Assembly: GCA_024278215.1 (NCBI GenBank)
Contig: JAJRTR010000124.1
Location: 1-64,000, forward strand
Origin: a bacterium
GTDB lineage: Bacteria > UBP15 > UBA6099 > JAJRTR01
DNA length: 64,000 bases
Direction of reading: 5' to 3'
Part shown: piece by piece, positions 52,030-61,258 of the stretch
Numbering within the stretch: the first letter of the stretch is position 1
Layout of the letters: every line of letters begins with the position of its first letter
Translations under genes and position numbers: made by a program
Notes under the pieces: generated by a model
What the model was told of the DNA's origin: nothing
The model's input: the letters and a program-made list of their open reading frames with translations, nothing else
The model's database searches: none

Positions 52030-52838
52030 TCCCACCTGATTGCGATAAGGTTGAAATCGAAACCGGCGGCATGAATATTTCCATGCTTTATTTGTTGAAG
52101 CCGTTTGAGGATATCATAATACAATCTGTCGCCGAGGTTCGCTATCATGTTCAGGTCGGTATATTGAATCTGTTCGACTGAAAAGTTCTCGCTCTCGAGT
52201 ATTGCTTTTACCTTTTTCGGGTCGATTCCATCGCTGAAGTTGACGTGATATTCGGCCAGCAATTCTTCATCGGCGCCGAGTAAGCCCGAGTCCGTATGCT
52301 TTTTTACTCTCGATTCCGGCAGGAACTTCTTTGTGAAGCGGCGAACCTGCCTGAACCGGCGATACCCTTTCACGCATGGCTCGTTCAGAATAAGCAGCAG
52401 CCCGCCGGGTTTCACACACACCGCCGCAGCTCTGAGCGCGGGTTCATAGTGTGCAAGGTGGTGCAGCACACCCGAGATCGCAACCACATCGAAGGCCGAT
52501 TGTCTGAACGGCACAGCCCCGGCGTCCGCCACAACGAATATGCCGTCCGGAAGATTCTGTCGCGCTCTTTTTATCATTTCAGGCGTAATATCAAAACCCG
52601 TGACCTCGAAGTCATAGTTTTCGACCAGGCGTGCCGCGTATCCTGTGCCGCATCCGACATCCAGAAACTTATTGCCGATGCTCGTCTCGATATACGGAGC
52701 GATCAGTTCTTTCAGATTCGCAACGACCACAGGGTGAAAAACCGCCTGCCGGTCGTCGTAATCGCCGGCTATCAGGCTGTGCAGCCGTATATTTGCACGC
52801 TGCACTTTCTCTGTGATTTTATCTTTTGTTTTTCCCAT
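52026..52838 (-). CDS. SAM-dependent class I methyltransferase
   Basis: A 270-residue methyltransferase with the SAM-binding motif LDVGCGTGYAARLV near residue 58, the acidic motif II VTGFDITPEMI, and FDVVAISGVLHHLAHYEPAL with motif IV/V. The substrate is unknown. The C-terminal third is less conserved. The stop codon lies within an R2 hairpin. It converges with the PabC-like gene on the plus strand. No strong ribosome-binding site is visible ahead of the ATG. Confidence 0.87.
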   Translation of the reverse strand: MGKTKDKITEKVQRANIRLHSLIAGDYDDRQAVFHPVVVANLKELIAPYIETSIGNKFLDVGCGTGYAARLVENYDFEVTGFDITPEMIKRARQNLPDGIFVVADAGAVPFRQSAFDVVAISGVLHHLAHYEPALRAAAVCVKPGGLLLILNEPCVKGYRRFRQVRRFTKKFLPESRVKKHTDSGLLGADEELLAEYHVNFSDGIDPKKVKAILESENFSVEQIQYTDLNMIANLGDRLYYDILKRLQQIKHGNIHAAGFDFNLIAIRWD

Positions 52839-52872
52839 TTATGAACAGTTACGCATATCCTTTATTCAGTGG

Positions 52873-53048
52873 AGCCAATTGCAAAATTATGATTCTGCTG
52901 CGGTCGGCTGCTATTGTCCATAGCTGCGTTGTCGGCGCGAAATCGTCCTCGACGTACTCTACAAGTACGCCTGCGAGGATTTCACACCACCGCCTTGCTC
53001 TGAACAATTTCGCTCGACCTCGCTACGAACATAATTTTGCAATTGGCT
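52873..53048 (-). mobile_element. R1 miniature inverted-repeat element, copy D
   Basis: The best-preserved copy, 176 bp. AGCCAATTGCAAAATTATG at the left is matched by CATAATTTTGCAATTGGCT at the right, a near-perfect 19-bp inverted pair. It is flanked by CAGTGG at 52867-52872 and 53049-53054, an exact 6-bp duplication. It is in the same orientation as copy A and is non-coding. Confidence 0.92.
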
Positions 53049-53062
53049 CAGTGGTCATTTTA

Positions 53063-53782
53063 TCAAAGATCGAGTATCTTCGCCGCATTGCCGTAAAATA
53101 CTTTTTCACGGTCATCAGGCGCAAGAATCAGTTCATATTTCACTTTCTCGACTGCCGGGTGCGAATAGGGCAGGTCGGAGCCGAAAACGAGGCGGTCGGG
53201 GCCGACTGCTTCATATATGTACCTTGTGCGGAAGTATGACGCAGCGGTTGTGTCGACATAGAGATTCGGGAATTCCGGAACGATTTCGGCAAGACGGCGG
53301 TAGTTGTCTTTTCCGTTGTGTGCGGCGATTACGGGCGTCTCGGCGATCTCGAATATCTTCATCCATCCGTCTGCCTCTTCTCTGTAGGAACGCTGGGACG
53401 AATGTATGAGAACCGGCAGCCGCAGTTCGTTCGTTTTGAGAATTATTTCCTTCACCGCGGCAGGGCCGAAGTGCTCGGAATGCGGGTGGAGCTTCAGGCC
53501 TTTCAAGCCGAGTTCGTCGAATCGCTCGATCTCCTCTATAGCACGCGCCCCGGCGTTGGGGTCCACGCGACCGAACGGTACTATACGATCATCTTTTTTA
53601 GCGAGTTCGGCAAGGCGGCTGTTCAGAATCGTGTATGTCGCGCCTTTGTCCTCCTCGTCGATGGGAAAAACCACAATCTTATCGACGGGGTCGGCTTCGA
53701 GGATTTTGCATAGTTGCTCATAAGTGACACCGGCACCATCGACGCTTATACCCACGTGGCAGTGTATATCGATTATCTTCAT
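53063..53782 (-). CDS. Amidohydrolase-2 family TIM-barrel hydrolase
   Basis: A 239-residue protein of the metal-dependent amidohydrolase group. It has the N-terminal metal motif IDIHCHVG, GLKGLKLHPHSEHF, LPVLIHSSQRS, VIAAHNGKDN, the late catalytic aspartate in VFGSDLPYSHP and a final YGNAAKILDL typical of the family. Reactions range from decarboxylation to hydrolysis, so none is assigned. AAGGTG precedes the ATG at good spacing. It lies 76 bp downstream of the ATP-grasp gene. Confidence 0.88.
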   Translation of the reverse strand: MKIIDIHCHVGISVDGAGVTYEQLCKILEADPVDKIVVFPIDEEDKGATYTILNSRLAELAKKDDRIVPFGRVDPNAGARAIEEIERFDELGLKGLKLHPHSEHFGPAAVKEIILKTNELRLPVLIHSSQRSYREEADGWMKIFEIAETPVIAAHNGKDNYRRLAEIVPEFPNLYVDTTAASYFRTRYIYEAVGPDRLVFGSDLPYSHPAVEKVKYELILAPDDREKVFYGNAAKILDL

Positions 53783-53858
53783 TTAAAACGCACCTTTATG
53801 TTATGTCATCAACGCATCATGTTTATAGACTGTAGTGATTGCGAAGTTGTGAGAGCAA

Positions 53859-55220
53859 TTATCCGGGTTTCAATGTGAATGTGGGGACCATGCCACCGCC
53901 CGCGCTGACATTGATGATCGAGTATTTCGATATGCGCGATATGCAGCCCGCGTACCTGCCGCCGATCGTAAACGGGTTCAGATTCACTTTTCGTTTTTCG
54001 AGCGAGAATCGCCTGTTCTCGAAGATCGGGAAGTCTTCTTCGGGGATATCCACAAGCGTCTGGAGCACCCATACTCTCCCGCCCGCGGCGGCGGTATCGA
54101 GAACATCGCTCCATTCGGATTTCGACACTTCATGACCGATGTATACATCTTTTCCGCCGTAGCCGTCGGCGGGTTTGATCACGAAGCTGTCCTGAGCACG
54201 CGCCGCGAGTTCGAATATATCTTCCTGCGCTCCCCGATAGTCAACCATGCCGGGAATCAGATTACGGGTCCACGGGATGTGCCTGTATTTTATTTCGTTT
54301 TCTTCGGCGGTAAAAAGGTTGTCGAAACGCGAGTCGGTGAGAACGGCTAGGGTGGATTTATTCGACACGACCTTCGACTTAAACGGGTTCGCAACACACA
54401 CAAGATGATCCCTGTATGCCTGCAGGAAATCCCTGACCTCGTCTTTTCTATCGAGCACTTCGCGAATGATCACACGGCGGTAAACCATATCCACCGGCCT
54501 GCCGCCCACGCAAAGCCGCCCACCGCTGATCTCGAATTCGCGGGGATCGCACACGCTCGTGGGATAGCCCCGCGCCTCGAAATAGTGCTTGAGCATATAG
54601 AACTCATGTATCGTTTTAACATCGCGCCAGTCGGTTATCGCGAAGTGCGGTTTTTCCTCTTTTCCGCCATATTCGCGGTAAGCCTGCAAAAGCGCGTCGA
54701 GCATCATCTGCCGTCTCGGAACCCAGTCGATGCGGAACTTCTCTTTAACCCTTTTCATAATTTCCGTCTCGTCGAATATCTCGCTCTGCACCTCGCCGTA
54801 AGCAAGCCCCGCCGGGCTGTCGCAATTGAACTCGAGGAACTTCAGATCGAGACCCTGCAGGAAAGCATCGAGTCTGCCCTTGAGTATCACGCGATCAAGC
54901 CCCGTGTCGAAAGATACTATTTCCCTCTCGAGCGGATTCAGCCGTATCACACCGTGGAGCGTGTCGCTCTCGAAATACAGGCGTACCACTTTCTCGAGTG
55001 CATTCATGACGACAAGCGCAACATGTTCGAGCAACTTCGTCTGTTCGCCCGACAGAAAATTTGGGCGCAGCAGCGTGGGCACCGGATCGCCGCCGAACAT
55101 GACTTCTTTCTTTATCTGCTGCGCGTTGATCCACTCGAGCATTTCGCGTGCGGCGACCGGGTCGCTGCACGCGTTGGAGTTGCATATTTCCTCTGCCTGA
55201 CGTGTGATATCCTGTTTCAT
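53859..55220 (-). CDS. Circularly permuted ATP-grasp / glutathionylspermidine-synthase-like protein
   Basis: A 453-residue protein resembling the glutathionylspermidine synthase-like and circularly permuted ATP-grasp group. Supporting segments are LKFLEFNCDSPAGLAYGEV near residue 140, VDMVYRRVIIREVL, ANPFKSKVVSNKSTLAVL and the ATP-grasp loop DSFVIKPADGYGGKDVYIG. Enzymes of this type form amide bonds with ATP, often on peptides or polyamines; the substrates here are unknown. The ATG at 55220 overlaps the nth stop codon by 4 bp (ATGA), so translation is coupled. The C-terminus ends RISKYSIINVSAGGG, a nucleotide/metal-site-like strand. Confidence 0.75.
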   Translation of the reverse strand: MKQDITRQAEEICNSNACSDPVAAREMLEWINAQQIKKEVMFGGDPVPTLLRPNFLSGEQTKLLEHVALVVMNALEKVVRLYFESDTLHGVIRLNPLEREIVSFDTGLDRVILKGRLDAFLQGLDLKFLEFNCDSPAGLAYGEVQSEIFDETEIMKRVKEKFRIDWVPRRQMMLDALLQAYREYGGKEEKPHFAITDWRDVKTIHEFYMLKHYFEARGYPTSVCDPREFEISGGRLCVGGRPVDMVYRRVIIREVLDRKDEVRDFLQAYRDHLVCVANPFKSKVVSNKSTLAVLTDSRFDNLFTAEENEIKYRHIPWTRNLIPGMVDYRGAQEDIFELAARAQDSFVIKPADGYGGKDVYIGHEVSKSEWSDVLDTAAAGGRVWVLQTLVDIPEEDFPIFENRRFSLEKRKVNLNPFTIGGRYAGCISRISKYSIINVSAGGGMVPTFTLKPG

Positions 55221-55849
55221 TTGTCCTGTTCCTGTCCGTAGTCGCAATATTTCAGCAGCGGGCACTCACCGCATTTGGGCGAACGCGACGCGCAGATTTT
55301 CCGCCCGTGTTGTATGAATTGGTGGCTGAGCATCGTCCAGCTATTTTTCGGGAAGAGTTCCATCAAGTCATATTCGATCTTGACGGCGTCTTTGTTTTCA
55401 GTTAGTCCGAGCCGTTGCGCGACACGACCGACATGTGTATCGACGACTACGCCCGGCGTATCGTAGGCGTTGCCCAGTACTACGTTCGCCGTTTTGCGTC
55501 CTATCCCGGCCAGCTTCACGAGCTCGTCCATGCTGTCCGGCACTCGGCCTCCGTGCTCCCTGACGATTGCACCGCAGCAAGCTTTTATATTCTTCGCCTT
55601 GTTTTTGTAAAAACCTGTCGAGCGGATATCTTCCTGCAGTTCCTCTATGTCGGCATCAGCGAAATCTTTTACTTTCTTATATTTCTTGAAAAGTTCTCTG
55701 GTGACCTTGTTGACACGCACGTCTGTGCACTGTGCCGAAAGAATCGTCGCCACAAGCAGTTGGAGCGGACTTTTGAACACCAGTGAACATTCCGCATCCG
55801 GATATGTTTTCTTTATTATCCGATGAATGGCCACCGCTTTTTTCTTCAT
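55217..55849 (-). CDS. nth: Endonuclease III
   Basis: A 210-residue DNA glycosylase/AP lyase that removes oxidised pyrimidines. It shows LVATILSAQCTDVRVN, the helix-hairpin-helix with catalytic lysine region (ELVKLAGIGRKTANVVL), the catalytic aspartate in VVVDTHVGRVAQRLGL, and the 4Fe-4S ligands of CASRSPKCGECPLLKYC. The ATG at 55849 has GGAG six bases upstream and is preferred over the earlier ATG. Its stop overlaps the ATP-grasp start by 4 bp. Confidence 0.97.
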   Translation of the reverse strand: MKKKAVAIHRIIKKTYPDAECSLVFKSPLQLLVATILSAQCTDVRVNKVTRELFKKYKKVKDFADADIEELQEDIRSTGFYKNKAKNIKACCGAIVREHGGRVPDSMDELVKLAGIGRKTANVVLGNAYDTPGVVVDTHVGRVAQRLGLTENKDAVKIEYDLMELFPKNSWTMLSHQFIQHGRKICASRSPKCGECPLLKYCDYGQEQDK

Positions 55850-55908
55850 GTTATTCTCCGCCACTTTCCGCACCTCTTCAGATTCTTCAGGCCCTTATCG
55901 CGCCAGCG

Positions 55909-55991
55909 GCGACAGGGTGTTGTCGCTAACTCCAATACTGCTTAATAAACAACAACCGACTTGAATTTGGAGTGCGACAATTTATTGTCGC
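55909..55991. repeat. Paired hairpin (REP-like doublet)
   Basis: GCGACA-GGGTGT-TGTCGC (55909-55926) and GCGACAA-TTTA-TTGTCGC (55974-55991) are two hairpins arranged head to head. They are joined by inverted AACTCCAA and TTGGAGT, with a centre of about 30 bp. A related GGTGTCGCCGCACTCCA lies near 57481-57500. This arrangement is that of a REP/BIME doublet. Confidence 0.6.
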
Positions 55992-56074
55992 TTTCGCGGC
56001 CGGGAGTTAATCCCGACGTAGCCGGGGCTTATGGCGATTTCGCGACTGAGAACCGGCGCGAAAGTGAATTTCGT

Positions 56075-57430
56075 TCATGGTTTATCGAATTTTGTGTCGC
56101 CGTCATAAACGAGGGCGTCCTGGCTGCGCAAAGTTTCCTGAATATCTCGTGTCAAATCTTCAAAATCTTTTCCGCGCGCCGCACGCAACGCGGCGGCAAC
56201 TCCGCCCGCATGGCCCACCGCCATACATGTAGGCATCACGCGCGTCGATGAAAATCCTTCGTGTGTTACAGATATGCACCTGCCGACCGTGACAAGGTTT
56301 TCCACCTGTATGCCGAGGAGCGAGCGCAGCGGGATGTCGTAGTATCCTTTGCCTTCGATCATGCGGGATTCGAGCCCCGCGCTGTCGGCCCGGTGGATAT
56401 CCATCGGGAACGCGCCTTTGGCGACGACATCGGCGAACCCTTCGCAGGCGACGACATCGTTTTCATTCATCACATATCTTCCTTTGAGCCGCCGTGTCTC
56501 ACGCACTCCTATGTGGTCGGCCACACGCACAAGACGCGCCCAGTTGAATCCGGGTATCTCATCTTTCATGAACCTGACGAGCTCATCCACCTGCCGCAGC
56601 CCTTCCCGCACAGCCGCTGAAAGCTGTTCACCATGCAGCGCGTTGTAACCGGTGACGCGCGTAGTGTTTACGGCGACTTCGGCCGAACGCCCCGTGCCGA
56701 AAAAGAGAAGCCTGTCGCGCATAATGTTCAGCCTGCCCTCGGCGCGCGCTTTATCGACCTGCGGGAAAAAACCCGCGACTCCGATATATCCGTGATCCAG
56801 AACAGATATATCTTTGTTCATATAAAATTCGCCGGAGTGTGATTTCTGGTATTCGATTATCCCGGCGGCATCGACACGGTCCATAATAAAGATAAGCGTC
56901 ATCGGCTGGCAATTGTCGTCGATCTCCATATCGCAGCCCGCCGCCGTTGCCAGGTCACCGTTGCCGCTCGCGTCTACATAACATTTCGCTTTTACCTCCA
57001 GCAGGCCGCCCTGCCGGTCTTCGACGACGACGCTTTCGATCCTCGTCGCGGTCGCCCGGACCTCGCGCAACCTGAATCCCAGTGCGACTTCCACCCCCTC
57101 GGACGACAGCCATTCGGAAAGGAAGATTTTCAGGGCATCGGGGTCCACAGGCGTAACAGAGGCAGCGAAACCGACGGGGTCGGGCAGGTGGCCTGGAGTG
57201 GCACCCCGGCTTTTCAGGCGTTCGATCATCTCCTGCGCCACGCCGCCTATCACACGCCTGCCCGGTGCGTGGAAAGTCTGCATCGGTGTCACGAGCGACA
57301 GCGTGGCTGTGCCACCGAGTACAAACGCTCTCTCGGCGAGCAGCACCTTCGCGCCGGCCCGTGCCGCGCCGACTGCCGCCGCCACTCCGGACAGACCGCC
57401 GCCCAGTATGAATATATCAGTTTCCTTCAT
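56075..57430 (-). CDS. FAD-dependent oxidoreductase (FAD_oxidored family)
   Basis: A 451-residue flavoprotein. The Rossmann motif FILGGGLSGVAAAVGAARAG near residue 7 binds FAD, followed by LLAERAFVLGGTATLSLVTPM, CYVDASGNGDLATAAGCDM, LRSLLGIQVENLVTVGRCIS and the C-terminal MPTCMAVGHAGGVAAALR. Members of this family are poorly characterised; many lie in degradation or transport loci for sugars and aromatics. No electron partner is encoded nearby. The ATG at 57430 has GGAAAG upstream. Confidence 0.88.
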   Translation of the reverse strand: MKETDIFILGGGLSGVAAAVGAARAGAKVLLAERAFVLGGTATLSLVTPMQTFHAPGRRVIGGVAQEMIERLKSRGATPGHLPDPVGFAASVTPVDPDALKIFLSEWLSSEGVEVALGFRLREVRATATRIESVVVEDRQGGLLEVKAKCYVDASGNGDLATAAGCDMEIDDNCQPMTLIFIMDRVDAAGIIEYQKSHSGEFYMNKDISVLDHGYIGVAGFFPQVDKARAEGRLNIMRDRLLFFGTGRSAEVAVNTTRVTGYNALHGEQLSAAVREGLRQVDELVRFMKDEIPGFNWARLVRVADHIGVRETRRLKGRYVMNENDVVACEGFADVVAKGAFPMDIHRADSAGLESRMIEGKGYYDIPLRSLLGIQVENLVTVGRCISVTHEGFSSTRVMPTCMAVGHAGGVAAALRAARGKDFEDLTRDIQETLRSQDALVYDGDTKFDKP

Positions 57431-57535
57431 TGTCGCTTTCCGGGCCGGGAATTATCTTTCGGCAATAATAAAGCAATAATAGGTGTCGCCGCACTCCATT
57501 TGTGAAGAAGCATATCTCTGCGTGAATGTCCGCCG

Positions 57536-59431
57536 TCAAACGAACTTTGCGCTCTTGAGTTTCTTTTTGGCAATGCGCAGCCCACGGGCTTTCAGTCCGC
57601 GCACCGGGTAGTCGGCGATGCTGAACTCGCCGTCGAGCACCCTCATTCTCAGTTCGTGCTTGTATTGCAGGGACAGCTTTTTGCTCGAATCGGTCGTCAG
57701 TTTCAGCGCGACGCACCCGTCGGGCACAAGGCTGTATTCCTTGTTGAGGATGAACTTGTCGATCCGGCAGCGCTTTATATACGGGTACGACGTTTTTTTC
57801 TCTTTGTACAGCACGTTGAATATGACATCCTTATCGACGAACCCGCAATAGAGCATTCCTTTGCCGACAAAAAGTTTTTCCGGCACGTCGATCACCGAAT
57901 ATTCGCCGTTTTTGCGTATCACGAGCACACGGTCGTATTCCGACACGTCGAGTATTTCCGTGCCCTCGACATCACTGTAGCCGAGGTAGCCGGTTTCCCT
58001 GTCGTAGCATAGTTTGAGGTCGCGTTTCGCGGCAGCGCGCGCGTCCACTTTGTCGATGGATTTTATCTCCGTGCGGCGCGGGAACTGCGGCCTGTATATC
58101 TCGATGAGCGCACGGAGGAAATCTATCGAATATTCTGTAATATTCGACAGCGCCTCCCTTATTTCGCGGAGCCGCCTGCGGATGTCGCTCATTTCTTTTT
58201 TCGCTTTGTTTATGTCGTAGAGGGAAATGCGCCTGATGGGAATCTTCAACAGCGTCTCGACATCTTCGCTGGTTACATCGCGCTTGATCTTATCCTTGAA
58301 GGGTTCGAGCCCGGCAATCACGGCGTTTTGCACGTTTTTCTTCGTTTTTTCCTCTTCGATCAGTTTGTATATGCGGTTTTCGATAAATATCTGCTCGATA
58401 GTCTTCGCGTGGAGCCGCGCCCGGAGTTTTTCTTTTTCTATATTAAGTTCGGCTGTGAGTATCTCGACGAGCCGCTCGGAACTGTACTTTATCACTTCCG
58501 TCACAGTCATCTGCTGCGGCCTGTTGTCACGGTTGATAATCATCAGGTGCGTCGAGATCGAATTCTCGCAGTTTGTGAAAGCATAGAGCGCGTCGACGAC
58601 ATCTTTTGTCTTCACGTTGCGGGCGAGCCGCACTTCGATCTCGACGTTTTCCGCCGTGTAGTCGTTGATGCTCGATACTTTAATGTGATTTTTTTTCGAA
58701 GCCGCTTCGATGGAGTTTATGAGCGATTCGGTCGTGGTGCCGTAAGGTATTTCCCTGATAATGATGCGTTTGGGGTCTTTTGTGTCGAGCCGCGCCCGCA
58801 CGACGACTTTGCCGTTGCCGTCCTCATATTCCGAGACGTCGACGAGTCCGCCTGTCGGGAAATCGGGATAGACAGTGAACTCTTCATTTCTCAGGCAGTT
58901 GATCTGCGCTTCGAGCAGTTCGATGAAATTGTGGGGCAGAATCTTTGTGGACATACCGACCGCGATGCCCTCCGCGCCGTGCGCCAGCACGATAGGCACT
59001 TTGGCGGGAAACGCCACGGGTTCTTTGTTGCGACCGTCGTAAGAATCGACAAATTGCGTTATTTCCGGGTTGTAGAGAACTTCTTTCGTCAGCGGGAGCA
59101 GGCGGCATTCGATGTATCTCGCGGCCGATGCCTCGTCGCCCGTGTATATGTTGCCGAAGTTACCCTGTTTCTCGATCAGAAGGTCTTTATTCGCGATCAC
59201 AACAAGCGCGGAATATATCGACTGGTCGCCGTGCGGATGATATTTCATCGTGTGGCCGACGACATTCGCCACTTTGTGGAACTTGCCGTCGTCGAGCTCC
59301 AGCAGGGAATGGATTATGCGCCGCTGCACTGGCTTGAGACCATCGTCGATGTGCGGTATTGCCCTATCCTTTATTACATAGGAAGCATATTCCAGAAAGT
59401 TTTCGTCGTATATATTGTGTACATAAGCCAT
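57536..59431 (-). CDS. Type IIA topoisomerase subunit A (ParC/GyrA-like, short form)
   Basis: A 631-residue subunit, shorter than most GyrA/ParC proteins. The catalytic tyrosine is in AARYIECRL (Y106). Also present are IDDGLKPVQRRIIHSLLE, KYHPHGDQSIYSAL and HGAEGIAVGMSTKILPHNF. A long coiled coil (about 340-450) leads to a C-terminal region that is reduced and shows few of the beta-propeller GyrA-box blades, which argues for topoisomerase IV. The short form with its own B subunit upstream resembles the Bacteroidetes-type ParC-like proteins. It starts 18 bp after the B-subunit stop. Confidence 0.88.
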   Translation of the reverse strand: MAYVHNIYDENFLEYASYVIKDRAIPHIDDGLKPVQRRIIHSLLELDDGKFHKVANVVGHTMKYHPHGDQSIYSALVVIANKDLLIEKQGNFGNIYTGDEASAARYIECRLLPLTKEVLYNPEITQFVDSYDGRNKEPVAFPAKVPIVLAHGAEGIAVGMSTKILPHNFIELLEAQINCLRNEEFTVYPDFPTGGLVDVSEYEDGNGKVVVRARLDTKDPKRIIIREIPYGTTTESLINSIEAASKKNHIKVSSINDYTAENVEIEVRLARNVKTKDVVDALYAFTNCENSISTHLMIINRDNRPQQMTVTEVIKYSSERLVEILTAELNIEKEKLRARLHAKTIEQIFIENRIYKLIEEEKTKKNVQNAVIAGLEPFKDKIKRDVTSEDVETLLKIPIRRISLYDINKAKKEMSDIRRRLREIREALSNITEYSIDFLRALIEIYRPQFPRRTEIKSIDKVDARAAAKRDLKLCYDRETGYLGYSDVEGTEILDVSEYDRVLVIRKNGEYSVIDVPEKLFVGKGMLYCGFVDKDVIFNVLYKEKKTSYPYIKRCRIDKFILNKEYSLVPDGCVALKLTTDSSKKLSLQYKHELRMRVLDGEFSIADYPVRGLKARGLRIAKKKLKSAKFV

Positions 59432-59449
59432 GTTCGGTTCTGATTCCGT

Positions 59450-61258
59450 TTAAACTAAATTCTCGATAATGTATTCCCGTCTTTCGGGAGTGTTTTTCCC
59501 CATATAGAACCGCAGAGTATCGGGAATGTGCGCCACGGATTTCACATTTATGCGCACAAGCCTGATGTTGTCGCCGATGAACTGGCCGAACTCGCCGGGT
59601 GAAATTTCGCCAAGCCCTTTGAATCTCGTGATCTCCGGATTTTTGACCTTTTTCAGCAACGCGTCGCGCTCTTTGTTATTGTAGGCGTAATAGGTATTTG
59701 TTTTATTGCGCACCCTGAACAGCGGCGTCTCCAGAATATATACATGGCCCCTGATGACGAGGTTTTCGAAGTAGTTGAGGAAATATGTCAGCAACAGGTT
59801 CCTGATATGGTAACCGTCCACGTCGGCATCGGTCGCGATGATGACTTTGTTGAAACGAAGGGTGTCGATATCGTCCTCGATATTGAGAGCCTTCATAAGA
59901 TTGTATAGTTCGGCATTCTTGTAAATCGCGGCGCGTGTTTTCCCGAAAAGGTTCTGCGGTTTGCCTCTCAATGTGAAAATGGCCTGAGTCATAGCGTCGC
60001 GTGAAGATACGATCGAACCGGCGGCCGACTGGCCTTCTGTAATAAAAATCATAGTCCGGTCACCATGCTTCTTGTGGTCCCTGTGATACTTGCAATCTTT
60101 GAGATTCGGTATCTTTATCTGGATTCGTTTTGCGGCTTCGCGGGCTTCCTTTTTAACGGCGTTCAGTTCCTTGCGCAGTTTTTCATTGTTGACAATCTTC
60201 AACTCTATTTTCTCGGCGGCATCATGATTCTTATGCAGGAAGTCAACAACACTGGCTTTGACCTCGTTGACAATCCAGCTTCGTATCTCCGTGTTGCCCA
60301 GCTTGTTTTTTGTCTGCGACTCGAAAATGGGAGACTTGAGTTTTATCGCAATCGCTCCGATAACACCGTCCCTGACATCCTGCCCCGCGAATGACTTTTT
60401 ATAAAATTCATTGACACCTTTCAGGATGCCTTCGCGAAACGCGCTCTGATGTGTGCCTCCGTCATTTGTATACTGCCCGTTGACAAAAGAAAAATACGAT
60501 TCACCGTAAGAATTCGTATGTGTGAAGGAGAATTCGAGCTTTTTCGATTTGTAATAAACAGGGTCGTATATGGGAGAACTGCCGGTCTGTCCGAGCAGCA
60601 GGTCAAGCAGTCCATTTTTCGATTCGAACTTTTTGCCGTTAAGGTACAGGGCCAGCCCGCTGTTGAGACATGCGTATCGCCACACTCTCTTTTCGACATG
60701 ATCGAGGTTGAATTCATATTCGCCGAAAATCTCTTCGTCGGGCTCGAACTCGATCAGGGTGCCGTCGGGCTCCGACTTCGCGCCGCCTCTTTTCTTCCCC
60801 CTGATATCGCCGCGCGAAAACTCCGCGCTCATGTACTTGCCTTCTCGATATGATGTGACTTTAAAAAATGAGGACAGCCCGTTCACCGCCTTGGTCCCTA
60901 CCCCGTTGAGCCCCACGCTGAACTGGAATACATCGTCGTTATATTTCGCGCCGGTGTTTATCACCGACACACATTCGATGACTTTGCCAAGCGGTATGCC
61001 GCGACCGTAATCACGCACTTTCACGTTTATTCCATCTATTCTTATGTCGACTCTCTTTCCGTAGCCCATGATGAATTCGTCCACGGAATTATCAATCACC
61101 TCTTTGAGCAGAATATATATCCCGTCTTCAGGATCGGAGCCGTTGCCCAGCCGCCCGATGTACATCCCTGTCCTCATCCTGATATGTTCAAGTGAACTCA
61201 GGGTCTTGATCTTGCTTTCGTCGTAAACCGACGACTGTTGTTTCATTGCTTTGCTCAT
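59450..61258 (-). CDS. Type IIA topoisomerase subunit B (ParE/GyrB-like)
   Basis: A 602-residue GHKL-Toprim protein. The ATPase part has EHIRMRTGMYIGRLG, LLKEVIDNSVDEFIMG and NGVGTKAVNGLS. The Toprim part has IFITEGQSAAGSI and ATDADVDGYHIRNLLLTYF, and ITRFKGLGEISPGEFG is the usual C-terminal motif. Together with the downstream A subunit it should relax or decatenate DNA with ATP. The ATG at 61258 is preferred, since the extended frame adds no family sequence. It probably drives the two-gene operon. Confidence 0.92.
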   Translation of the reverse strand: MSKAMKQQSSVYDESKIKTLSSLEHIRMRTGMYIGRLGNGSDPEDGIYILLKEVIDNSVDEFIMGYGKRVDIRIDGINVKVRDYGRGIPLGKVIECVSVINTGAKYNDDVFQFSVGLNGVGTKAVNGLSSFFKVTSYREGKYMSAEFSRGDIRGKKRGGAKSEPDGTLIEFEPDEEIFGEYEFNLDHVEKRVWRYACLNSGLALYLNGKKFESKNGLLDLLLGQTGSSPIYDPVYYKSKKLEFSFTHTNSYGESYFSFVNGQYTNDGGTHQSAFREGILKGVNEFYKKSFAGQDVRDGVIGAIAIKLKSPIFESQTKNKLGNTEIRSWIVNEVKASVVDFLHKNHDAAEKIELKIVNNEKLRKELNAVKKEAREAAKRIQIKIPNLKDCKYHRDHKKHGDRTMIFITEGQSAAGSIVSSRDAMTQAIFTLRGKPQNLFGKTRAAIYKNAELYNLMKALNIEDDIDTLRFNKVIIATDADVDGYHIRNLLLTYFLNYFENLVIRGHVYILETPLFRVRNKTNTYYAYNNKERDALLKKVKNPEITRFKGLGEISPGEFGQFIGDNIRLVRINVKSVAHIPDTLRFYMGKNTPERREYIIENLV

